From Streptomyces geranii (GTDB lineage Bacteria; Actinomycetota; Actinomycetes; Streptomycetales; Streptomycetaceae), in assembly GCF_002954775.1 (NCBI RefSeq), contig NZ_PJME01000005.1, forward strand, positions 186,001 to 250,000: a DNA stretch of 64,000 bases, read 5' to 3'. Of the stretch, positions 42,300 through 50,224 are shown piece after piece. The position numbers and the translations under genes are program-made. The stretch's first letter is position 1; every line of letters begins with the position of its first letter. Below the pieces are notes generated by a model, which saw only the letters and a list, made by a program, of their open reading frames with translations, was not told the DNA's origin and searched no databases.

Positions 42300-43400
42300 G
42301 TGAACGAAACCGGGGTGCGCGAGGGCCTACGAGAAGTCGATGTCGTCGTCATAGGCGCCGGGCAGGCAGGCCTGTCCAGCGCCTATCACCTGCAGCGCAC
42401 CGGCTTCGTGCCGGAGCGTGACTTCGTCGTGCTCGACCACGCCCCGCACCCCGGCGGCGCCTGGCAGTTCCGCTGGCCGTCGCTCACGTACGGCAAGGTG
42501 CACGGGATGCACGCCCTGCCCGGCATGGAACTGACCGACGCCGATCCTGCGCGGCCGTCGGCCCAGGTCATCGGTGAGTACTTCGCCGCGTACGAACGCG
42601 CCTTCGACCTGAAGGTGCACCGGCCGGTGGACGTACGTGCGGTGCGCGAGGGCGACGGAGAAGACGGGCGGCTGCTCGTCGAGACGTCGGACGGCGACTG
42701 GTCCACGCGGGCGCTGATCAATGCGACCGGCACCTGGGACCGGCCGTTCTGGCCTCGCTACCCGGGCCAGGAGACTTTCCGCGGGCGGCAGTTGCACACC
42801 GCGCAGTACCCCGGGCCCGAGGAGTTCGCCGGGCTGCGGGTGATCGTGGTGGGCGGCGGCGCCTCCGGCACCCAGCATCTGATGGAGATCGCTCCGTACG
42901 CGGCCGAGACGACGTGGGTGACCCGGCGTCCGCCGGTCTTCCGCGAGGGCCCGTTCACCGAGGAGTTCGGCCGGGAGGCCGTCGCCCTCGTCGAGGAGCG
43001 GGTACGGCAGGGGCTGCCACCGAAGAGCGTCGTGTCCGTCACCGGACTCCCCCTCAACGACGCGATCCGGCAGGCGCTCGCCGACGGCGTCCTCGACCGA
43101 CGGCCCATGTTCGACCGGATCACCCCGGACGGGGTCGAGTGGGCGGACGGGCAGCGCGTCGACGCCGATGTGATCCTCTGGGCGACCGGCTTCCGGGCCG
43201 CGATCGACCACCTGGCCCCGCTGCGACTGCGCGAGCCCGGCGGCGGCATCCGCGTCGAGGGCACTCGGGCGGTCGCCGATCCACGCGTCCATCTGGTCGG
43301 CTACGGCCCCTCGGCGAGCACGATCGGCGCCAACCGGGCCGGACGGTCGGCCGTACGGGACATCAGGCGGCTGCTCGACCAGGAGCCGGCCGCCGTCTGA
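42300..43400 (+). CDS. Flavin-containing monooxygenase-like NAD(P)-binding oxidoreductase
   Basis: A 366-residue flavoprotein of the FMO/YUCCA-like or CzcO class. It has FAD motif VVVIGAGQAGLSSAYHL, second nucleotide motif VIVVGGGASGTQHL, and a C-terminal ATGFR motif (LWATGFRAAI). The start is uncertain: GTG at 42300 is chosen, ATG 42258 and GTG 42315 are alternatives, and none has a strong ribosome site. It lies 60 bases after ssuD in the same direction and may oxidise a sulfur compound or belong only by position. Confidence 0.75.
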   Translation: MNETGVREGLREVDVVVIGAGQAGLSSAYHLQRTGFVPERDFVVLDHAPHPGGAWQFRWPSLTYGKVHGMHALPGMELTDADPARPSAQVIGEYFAAYERAFDLKVHRPVDVRAVREGDGEDGRLLVETSDGDWSTRALINATGTWDRPFWPRYPGQETFRGRQLHTAQYPGPEEFAGLRVIVVGGGASGTQHLMEIAPYAAETTWVTRRPPVFREGPFTEEFGREAVALVEERVRQGLPPKSVVSVTGLPLNDAIRQALADGVLDRRPMFDRITPDGVEWADGQRVDADVILWATGFRAAIDHLAPLRLREPGGGIRVEGTRAVADPRVHLVGYGPSASTIGANRAGRSAVRDIRRLLDQEPAAV

Positions 43401-43430
43401 CGTCCCGAAAGGCCTCGTGGGGCTGCCGGG

Positions 43431-44306
43431 TCACTTGGCGGGCTGCCCGCTCCCCTGCTTCTCCTGACCCTTCTGGTTCCGCTGGTTCTTCTGGTTCTGG
43501 TTGAACTCGGCGACATTGCGCTGGTGTTCGGCGTAGTCCGCCGTGAAGCGGGTGTCGCCGGGCTTGACGGTGACGAAGTACAGCCAGTCGCCCTGGGTCG
43601 GGTTGATGGCGGCGCGCATCGCCTCCTCGCCGGGGTTGGCGATCGGCGTGGGCGGCAGACCCATGCGCTGGTAGGAGTTGTAGGGACTGTTCAACCGGGT
43701 GTCGGCGGTCGTCGTCCGGAGCGTGGACCTGTTGAGCGCGTAGTTGATGGTCGAGTCCATCTGGAGCGGCATCCCGCGCTCCAGCCGGTTGAAGACAACC
43801 CGCGCCACCTTCCCCATGTCCTGCTTGGTGGCGGCCTCGGCCTGGACGATGCTCGCGATGGTGACGGCCTGGTAGACGTTCATGGCGTTGCGCTGTGCCC
43901 CGGCGGTGACCGGCGCACCGCCGAACTTCCGGTTCGCGGTGTCGACCATGAACGACAGCAGGGTCTCCGGGGTGGCCTTCTCCTTCAGCGGATAGGTCGC
44001 CGGGAAGAGATAGCCCTCGGGGTTGCCCTCGGCGTCGGTCGGGAGTTTCAGCCGGGCCTTGGCGATCGACTTCTTCGTGCTCCCGGCCGGCAGCGCGAGC
44101 GCCTTGTCGACCGCCTCGTACACCTGGATCGAGCGCCAGCCCTCCGGGATGAGGAGGGAGGTCGGCCGGGTGTCCCCTTCGCTGTCGACGCTCAGCAGCG
44201 GCACCGCCACGGCGGTGGCCGCGACGACGGCCCCGGTCGCGATGAGGACGGCCCGGCCACGGCGCGTCAGTCGAATCGTGCTCCGTGACGGAGTGTTCAT
44301 CTGCAT
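43431..44306 (-). CDS. MltG-like endolytic transglycosylase (YceG family)
   Basis: A 291-residue membrane-anchored protein: a short basic cytoplasmic N-terminus, one transmembrane helix (AVLIATGAVVAATAVAVPLL), then the YceG domain with LLIPEGW, EGYLFPATYPL, TIASIVQAEA, LQMDSTINYAL and LPPTPIANPGEEAMRAAINP. In MltG the catalytic Glu lies in ASIVEKE; here the Glu of IVQAEA is nearest, one or two positions shifted, so activity should be checked. It is a shorter second paralogue than usual, ending in an N/Q/K-rich tail. It probably acts on nascent peptidoglycan. Confidence 0.8.
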   Translation of the reverse strand: MQMNTPSRSTIRLTRRGRAVLIATGAVVAATAVAVPLLSVDSEGDTRPTSLLIPEGWRSIQVYEAVDKALALPAGSTKKSIAKARLKLPTDAEGNPEGYLFPATYPLKEKATPETLLSFMVDTANRKFGGAPVTAGAQRNAMNVYQAVTIASIVQAEAATKQDMGKVARVVFNRLERGMPLQMDSTINYALNRSTLRTTTADTRLNSPYNSYQRMGLPPTPIANPGEEAMRAAINPTQGDWLYFVTVKPGDTRFTADYAEHQRNVAEFNQNQKNQRNQKGQEKQGSGQPAK

Positions 44307-44371
44307 GCGGGCACGGTAACCCGCAAAGCATCATAATTCCGGCATATCTTCTGCTTGTATGACGTCGCATG

Positions 44372-46183
44372 TCACCCGGCCGGCTCCAGCTGGGCGTCCC
44401 TGCGCACGAGGGCCGCGTACCGCCCGTCCCGGCGCAGCAGTTCCTCGTGCGTACCCCGTTCGACCGCGTGCCCCGCGTCCAGGACCACGATCTGGTCGGC
44501 GCCCCGGACGGTGGAGAGGCGGTGCGCGATGGTGAGCGTCGTGCGGTTGGCCGACAGGGCGTCGATGGCCTCCTGGACGGCGTGTTCGGTGCGGGTGTCC
44601 AGGGCGCTGGTCGCCTCGTCCAGGATGAGGACGGGCGGGTCGCGCAGGATCGTACGGGCGATGGCGAGGCGCTGTTTCTCGCCGCCGGAGAAGCGGTGGC
44701 CGCGTTCGCCGACGACCGTGTCGTAACCGTCGGGCAGGCCTGCGATGTGGTCGTGGATCTGGGCTGCGCGGGCCGCCGCGTGCAGTTCCTCGTCGGTGGC
44801 GTCGGGCTTGGCGAAGCGCAGGTTGTCGGCGACGGTGGCGTGGAAGAGGTACGTCTCCTGGGAGACGACGCCGACCGCGCGGGCGAGCGTGTCGAAGTCG
44901 AGGTCACGGACGTCGACGCCGTCGATGGTGACCCGGCCGCCCGTCACGTCGTACAGCCGGGGCACGAGGTGGCCCAGCGTGGACTTGCCCGCGCCGGTCG
45001 GGCCGACGACGGCCAGGCTGCCACCCGCCGGGACGGTGATGTCGATGCCGTCGAGGATGGGGCGGCTCTTGTCGTCGTAGCGGAACTCGACGTCCTCCAG
45101 GCGGACTTCACCCTTGATCGTGTCGAGGTGGACCGGGTTCTCCGGCTCGGTGATGTCTATGGGCAGGTCGAGGTACTCGAAGATGCGCTGGAAGAGCGCG
45201 AGCGAGGCCTGGATCTGGACGCCGGTGCCGAGCAGGCTCACGGCCGGGCGGAACAGGCCCTGCTGGAGCGAGACGAAGGCGACGAGGGTGCCGATCGAGA
45301 CGGACGGGCCGCCGAACTGGAGGGCGAGGCCCGCGGCCCAGTAGATGACGGCGGGCATGGCGGACATGACGATGCCGATGACGGCCATCCGCCAGCGGCC
45401 GGCCATGTTGGCCCGCACTTCGAGGTCGACCAGGCCCTCGGACTCGTCGGCGAAGGAGCGGGTGAGCGAGTCGGAGCGCCCCATCGTGCGGCCGAGGAGG
45501 ATGCCGCTGACCGACAGCGACTCGGTGACGGTGGCGGCCATCGCGGCCATCTGTTTCTGGCGCTGGGTGGTGATCCGCTTGCGTTCGTTGCCCACGCGGC
45601 GGCTGATCCAGACGAACACCGGCAGCAGGAGCAGCGAGACGGCGGTCAGGCGCCAGTCGAGGGCGACCATCGCGACGATCGTGGCGACGACGCTGGTGAA
45701 GTTGGAGACCAGGGAGGTCGCGGTGGAGGTGACGGTGGCCTGCATACCGCCGATGTCGTTGGCGATGCGGGACTGGACCTCGCCCGTGCGGGTGCGGGTG
45801 AAGAAGGCGAGTGACATGTTCTGCAGGCGGCCGTAGACAGCCGTGCGCAGGTCGTGCATGACGCGCTGGCCGACGGTCGTGGAGATCAGGGTCTGCAGCA
45901 CGCCGAGGACACCGCCGAGGACAGCGCTGACGATCATGCCCAGGGCGAGCAGGCTGAGCAGACCGGTGCGGCCCTCGGGAATCGCTACGTCGAGGATCTC
46001 CTTCAGAAGGAAGGGGGTGGCGACGGAGACGAGGGACGCGGCGCCGACGAGCAGACCGACGACGGCGAGCCGGCCTCGGTAGGGGCGGAAGAGCTTCAGG
46101 ATGCGGCGGACCTGGCGCGGTTGGCCGGCCGAATCGGCGGCGTCGGCCGACGGGGTCCAGTCGGATTGACGGTCGGGTTTCAT
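44372..46183 (-). CDS. ABC exporter half-transporter (fused membrane and ATPase domains)
   Basis: A 603-residue type IV exporter: six-helix membrane domain (residues about 40-330), then ATPase with Walker A GPTGAGKST, Q-loop GVVSQETYLF, signature FSGGEKQR, Walker B VLILDEATSALD and H-loop IAHRLS, all consensus, so a homodimer is likely. The ATG at 46183 has GAAGGAG five bases upstream. It is divergent from a MarR gene with an operator between them, suggesting drug-inducible multidrug export. Confidence 0.9.
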   Translation of the reverse strand: MKPDRQSDWTPSADAADSAGQPRQVRRILKLFRPYRGRLAVVGLLVGAASLVSVATPFLLKEILDVAIPEGRTGLLSLLALGMIVSAVLGGVLGVLQTLISTTVGQRVMHDLRTAVYGRLQNMSLAFFTRTRTGEVQSRIANDIGGMQATVTSTATSLVSNFTSVVATIVAMVALDWRLTAVSLLLLPVFVWISRRVGNERKRITTQRQKQMAAMAATVTESLSVSGILLGRTMGRSDSLTRSFADESEGLVDLEVRANMAGRWRMAVIGIVMSAMPAVIYWAAGLALQFGGPSVSIGTLVAFVSLQQGLFRPAVSLLGTGVQIQASLALFQRIFEYLDLPIDITEPENPVHLDTIKGEVRLEDVEFRYDDKSRPILDGIDITVPAGGSLAVVGPTGAGKSTLGHLVPRLYDVTGGRVTIDGVDVRDLDFDTLARAVGVVSQETYLFHATVADNLRFAKPDATDEELHAAARAAQIHDHIAGLPDGYDTVVGERGHRFSGGEKQRLAIARTILRDPPVLILDEATSALDTRTEHAVQEAIDALSANRTTLTIAHRLSTVRGADQIVVLDAGHAVERGTHEELLRRDGRYAALVRRDAQLEPAG

Positions 46184-46229
46184 GGGCTCCTTCGGGAGGC
46201 AGGATGATGACGACTCGTGGAGCATAGCT

Positions 46230-46252
46230 CATTGTTACCTATACTCACAATG
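46230..46252. promoter_or_regulatory. MarR-type operator between ABC exporter and marR-like gene
   Basis: Inverted repeat CATTGT (46230-46235) and ACAATG (46247-46252), 11 bases apart, in an AT-rich patch of the 94-base divergent gap. Size and position suit a MarR dimer site repressing both genes. Confidence 0.6.
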
Positions 46253-46277
46253 AACCGCATCCTGATATTGTTCCCGC

Positions 46278-46748
46278 ATGAGTTCCCCCGACGCCGACGG
46301 TCCGCTCGCCGACCAGCTGCTGAGCCTGACCCGCCGTCTGCACCGCAGTCACAAACACCAGCTGGAACAGCGCGGCGTCGGCATCACCCCCGCCCAGTCC
46401 CGGCTGCTGCGCACCCTCTCGCACCACCTCCAGCACCACGGTTCCCCGCCCCGGATGGCCGATCTGGCGGAGCGTCTGGAGGTCGTGCCCCGGGCGGTGA
46501 CGACGCTGGTGGACGCCCTGGAGGCGAGCGGGAAGGTGCGCCGGGTGCCCGATCCCGACAACCGCCGGGTCATCCGGATCGAAATCACGGACGAGGGGCG
46601 CACGGCACTGAGCGAGCTGCGCGGAGCGCGCAGGGCGGCGGCGGAGGAGATTCTCGCACCGCTGACGGACGTGGAGCGCAGCGTGCTGGGCGAACTGCTC
46701 AACACGCTGATGGGCGACACCGGCTCGCCGCCCGAGCGACGCTGCTGA
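46278..46748 (+). CDS. MarR-family transcriptional regulator
   Basis: A 156-residue winged-helix repressor. It has helices ITPAQSRLLRTLSHHL, the recognition region MADLAERLEVVPRAVTTLVDALEASGKV, and the wing RVPDPDNRRVIRIEITDEG. It is divergent from the ABC exporter, with an inverted-repeat operator between them. It likely represses itself and the exporter until a lipophilic ligand binds. The gene ends before a long hairpin. Confidence 0.92.
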   Translation: MSSPDADGPLADQLLSLTRRLHRSHKHQLEQRGVGITPAQSRLLRTLSHHLQHHGSPPRMADLAERLEVVPRAVTTLVDALEASGKVRRVPDPDNRRVIRIEITDEGRTALSELRGARRAAAEEILAPLTDVERSVLGELLNTLMGDTGSPPERRC

Positions 46749-46762
46749 GCCCTGCGCCGTTC

Positions 46763-46825
46763 GTACGTGAACGGGCTGTGGCCCCCTCCCATGGTTCGGG
46801 AGGGGGCCACAGCCCGTTCACGTAC
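46763..46825. terminator. Perfect 28-bp hairpin, bidirectional terminator
   Basis: The stem is 46763-46790 with 46798-46825, fully complementary, with a 7-base loop ATGGTTC. It lies between the MarR gene and the stop of the convergent symporter gene. Its length and perfect pairing are exceptional; the GC-rich middle (GGCCCCCTCCC) would be very stable. Confidence 0.9.
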
Positions 46826-46834
46826 CGCCACAGA

Positions 46835-48220
46835 TCAGCTCGCGGGTTCCTTGGCGTCGGACACCTGAGCCGGCACTGCCGCCTTCGCAGGCTCCTGCAC
46901 CTCGGTCTCGTCGTCCTCTTCGGAGATCACGATCTCCCGGTCGAGCACCTTCTTGGCGCGGTCCAGGTCCAGCGCGCCCTCCCAGCGGGAGACCGCGAAG
47001 ACGGCGACACAGTTGCCGAGCAGGTTGGTGACGACGCGCATCGAGTCCATGATGCGGTCGACGCCGAGCAGCAGGGCGACGGCGCCGGCCGGGATCGCCC
47101 CGAGCGAGGAGGCCGTCGCGGACAGGGCGAGGAAGGCCGAACCGGGGATGCCGGCCATGCCCTTGCTGGTCAGCATGAGCACCAGGATCACGGTGATCTG
47201 CTGGCCGAGGGTGAGGTCGACGCCGACGGCCTGCGCGATGAACAGGGTGCCGATGGACAGGTAGAGCGAGGCGCCGTCCAGGTTGAAGGAGTACCCCGTG
47301 GGCAGCACCAGGCCCACGGCGTCGTCGCGGGCGCCGGCCTTGCGCAGCTTGAGCATCACGCGCGGCATGACGGACTCGGTGGAGGCGGTGCCGAGCGCCA
47401 GGAGCATCTCCTCACGGATGTAGCGCAGGAACTTCCAGAGGCTGAGCCCGGTGACCATCTTCAGCGCGACGGCGAGCAGCCCGATGAAGAGCGCGGCGGC
47501 GGCATAACAAAGGACGATCAGCTTGGCGTACGTCTCGATCACGCCGAGTCCGTACTGGCCGATCAGGACGGCCATCGCGCCGAACACCGCGATCGGGGCG
47601 AGCCGCATGATGAAGCCGACGACCGCGAAGATGATCTCCTGGGCCTGCTCGATGGCGGGCAGCACCTTCGGCACCTTGGTGTGGCCGAGGTGCAGCAGCG
47701 CGGCGCCCACCAGGCAGGCCAGGATCAGCACCTGGAGCAGCTCGTTCTCGGCGAAGGCGCCGATGAAACTGGTGGGGATCGCGTTGACGATGAACTCGGT
47801 CGTCGTCGGCAGCGAGCCGCCGCCGGTCTTCGCGTCGACCGCCGAGGTGTCGAGCGTGGCCGGGTCGACGTTCATGCCCGAGCCGGGCTGGACGAGGTTG
47901 GCGGCGAGCAGCCCGATGATCAGGGCGAGCGTGCTCGCCACCTCGAACCAGATCAGGGCCTTGAGCCCGATGCGGCCGAACGCCTTCAGGTCACCGGCCT
48001 TGGCGATGCCGACGACGACCACGCAGAACACGAGCGGCGAGATGATCGTCTTGATGAGCCTGGTGAAACCGTCGCCGAGCGGCTGGAGATCCGACGCGAA
48101 ATCGGGCCACAGCTTTCCGACGACGATTCCCAGCACGAGCGCGCAGGCAACCTGCGCGAACAGTGAGGTACGCACTATGCGTGCGACGCGTCGCGGCAGG
48201 GACGGTACGGACTGCGGCAC
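46835..48220 (-). CDS. Dicarboxylate/amino acid:cation symporter (DctA/GltP family)
   Basis: A 461-residue inner-membrane symporter for C4-dicarboxylates or glutamate-type substrates. Signatures are LIKTIISPLVFCVVVVGI, the serine-rich hairpin LGTASTESVMPRVM, PTGYSFNLDGASLYLSIGTLFIAQA, and DRIMDSMRVVTNLLGNCVAVFAVSRWEG. I chose the GTG at 48220 because GGAGGA lies seven bases upstream; a longer frame upstream is not family-like. The C-terminal tail is acidic. It appears monocistronic. Confidence 0.92.
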   Translation of the reverse strand: MPQSVPSLPRRVARIVRTSLFAQVACALVLGIVVGKLWPDFASDLQPLGDGFTRLIKTIISPLVFCVVVVGIAKAGDLKAFGRIGLKALIWFEVASTLALIIGLLAANLVQPGSGMNVDPATLDTSAVDAKTGGGSLPTTTEFIVNAIPTSFIGAFAENELLQVLILACLVGAALLHLGHTKVPKVLPAIEQAQEIIFAVVGFIMRLAPIAVFGAMAVLIGQYGLGVIETYAKLIVLCYAAAALFIGLLAVALKMVTGLSLWKFLRYIREEMLLALGTASTESVMPRVMLKLRKAGARDDAVGLVLPTGYSFNLDGASLYLSIGTLFIAQAVGVDLTLGQQITVILVLMLTSKGMAGIPGSAFLALSATASSLGAIPAGAVALLLGVDRIMDSMRVVTNLLGNCVAVFAVSRWEGALDLDRAKKVLDREIVISEEDDETEVQEPAKAAVPAQVSDAKEPAS

Positions 48221-48361
48221 GAGCACTCCTCCAAGGGTTTCTGGGATGCGGAAAAGTCCTTCCGCGCCGATCACTATCGGGGAGTCGTGGATCCCGTCTG
48301 CAACCTGCGTATTTCGGCCGCGTAAATCATCGGCCGCGCCCACAGTGCGCGCACAGCGCTC

Positions 48362-49993
48362 TCAGCAGCGGTCGCGGTCCTCGGTGAGCACCCCCTGCAC
48401 GGTCACCAGCGAACGATCGTGGCATCCGGCCGAGCCGTACAGCCGGTAGCGCTCGCTCGTCGTCCCGACGGCGTGCCGCTGGTCGCGGGGCACGTTCGCC
48501 GTATACGTCGCGTCGCCCGCGTACGCGTCGTCGAGCCACGACCACGCGATGCGCCGACCGCCGGACGTCGCGGTGACGGTCTCCCGGTCACCCAAGGTCA
48601 GCACGGTCCGCAGCCGGTCGCCCGCGCCGAGGGTGGTGGTGCCGTCCATGGTGTACGTCCGTCCCGTGCGCGTCACCCCGGCCGGTCCGCGCCCGTCGAC
48701 GGTGACGGTCTCGGTGTCCGTCCAGGTGGCGGTGAGTCCGTCGGTGTTCTCACCGTCGGTCCAGCGGTGCACGGAGGTGTTCGCGAGGCTGCGGGCGACC
48801 GTGGTGGTGACCCGGCCGTGCGAGGTGTCGACGTATCCGGAGACGGTCAGCCGGTGCGCGCCGTCGGTGTCGAGGCGATGCTGCTCGTCGGCCGAACCGG
48901 GGGTGTACGTGGAGGTGTTGGTGAGGCCGCCCTCACGGTGGGCGGTGAGCCCGCCGGTGACATGTGCGCGCTTCGCGTCCTGCCAGACGAGGACGTTGAC
49001 GGGGGTGCTCCAGCCCGACTGGCCCTCCGGGACGCCGACGACGGAGACCTCCACGTCATGCGGGCGGCCGTCGTTGAGGAGTCCGGCGAAAGGGGTCAGA
49101 TCGTATTCGATCGGCTTGATGTCGAAGGCACGCGGTCCCGGGATCACGTACCAGAGGAAGGGGTTGGACCAGCCGCCGGTCCACACGGTCGGGAACGGGG
49201 CGGCGATTCCGGCCAGTCGGCCGTCGACCTTGATCTGCACCTCGCGGTACGGGCCGTCCGTGGCCTTGCAGGAGTAGGGGGCGGCGTCGGGCACGGTCAG
49301 GTACCAGTACTCCTCGCAGCCGCCGCCGGAACCGGTCGCGTACACCTCGGCGACGATGCGCTCGCTGTTGCGCGGGGTGGTGAGGGTGCCGTCGTGGAGG
49401 GTGAGGACGCGGTCGGGGATGTCCTTCGCTGCGGGTGCCCCCGCGGTGGTGGCCTTCCCCGCGTAGAACGTCAACGTGACCTTGACGTCGAGGATGCCGG
49501 TGTAGGTGTCGTTGACAACGTTTCCGATGAGCATCTCGACGGGCTGCGCCGCCCTCAGGGTGTCGCTGTAGCGCGTGACGTCCTTCTCGACCGACCATTC
49601 GATGCCGTCGGGCGAGGGCTGCGGCGTGGAGGTACGGAGGACTTCGACGCCGCCGATGTGGAGGTACCCCAGGCGGTCGTACTGCCGGCCCTTGACCTTG
49701 CCGTCCAGCCGCAGCACGACCTTGCTCCAGCCCGCGCCGCAGCCGCTCGGCGGTGTGTACGTGCCCTCGTAGGGCGTGAAGTCCTTGAACTGGGCCTCGG
49801 CGACGGTGACTTCGCAGGACCGGCCGCCAGGTCCGGTGACGGGCGGGGCAGCGGTGACCGGGTCGTGCCAGTCGGTGCCGAACTCGGCGGGGACGTCGGC
49901 GGGCCGGGCGGCCTGCGCGGGGCCCGCCCCGAGGAGGGTGCTCGCCAGGAGGATCGCTCCGGCGAGCATGGACATGATGATCCGGCTTCTCAT
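48362..49993 (-). CDS. Secreted peptide-N4-(N-acetyl-glucosaminyl)asparagine amidase A-like protein
   Basis: A 543-residue exported protein: the signal peptide ends around LLGAGPAQA, then the PNGase A N-terminal domain (FKDFTPYEGTYTPPSGCGAGWSKVVLRLDGKVKGRQYDRLGY is the strongest match region) and a beta-rich C-terminal part. PNGase A enzymes from plants and some bacteria remove N-glycans from glycoproteins. No glycan-use genes lie nearby. The ATG at 49993 starts the signal peptide. A role in scavenging plant or fungal glycoproteins is inferred. Confidence 0.8.
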   Translation of the reverse strand: MRSRIIMSMLAGAILLASTLLGAGPAQAARPADVPAEFGTDWHDPVTAAPPVTGPGGRSCEVTVAEAQFKDFTPYEGTYTPPSGCGAGWSKVVLRLDGKVKGRQYDRLGYLHIGGVEVLRTSTPQPSPDGIEWSVEKDVTRYSDTLRAAQPVEMLIGNVVNDTYTGILDVKVTLTFYAGKATTAGAPAAKDIPDRVLTLHDGTLTTPRNSERIVAEVYATGSGGGCEEYWYLTVPDAAPYSCKATDGPYREVQIKVDGRLAGIAAPFPTVWTGGWSNPFLWYVIPGPRAFDIKPIEYDLTPFAGLLNDGRPHDVEVSVVGVPEGQSGWSTPVNVLVWQDAKRAHVTGGLTAHREGGLTNTSTYTPGSADEQHRLDTDGAHRLTVSGYVDTSHGRVTTTVARSLANTSVHRWTDGENTDGLTATWTDTETVTVDGRGPAGVTRTGRTYTMDGTTTLGAGDRLRTVLTLGDRETVTATSGGRRIAWSWLDDAYAGDATYTANVPRDQRHAVGTTSERYRLYGSAGCHDRSLVTVQGVLTEDRDRC

Positions 49994-50224
49994 GGCCGGT
50001 GTTCTACGGGCAGTCGGCCCCTCGCTGCAATGAGGCGAACAAAGGCCAATCGGGCCGAATCCACGCCTCTTGCCGGAAAACCGTTTGCCTCCGGCCACGC
50101 GGTGACGCGAACCTTTCACGGCCCGTTGTCGGCGTTTCCGGCCCCCTTCCACCCCCACACGCACCCCGGACCACCCCCTGTTCACGTTCACCCCCCGATG
50201 CGAGATGCGAGCCACTGGGACGTC

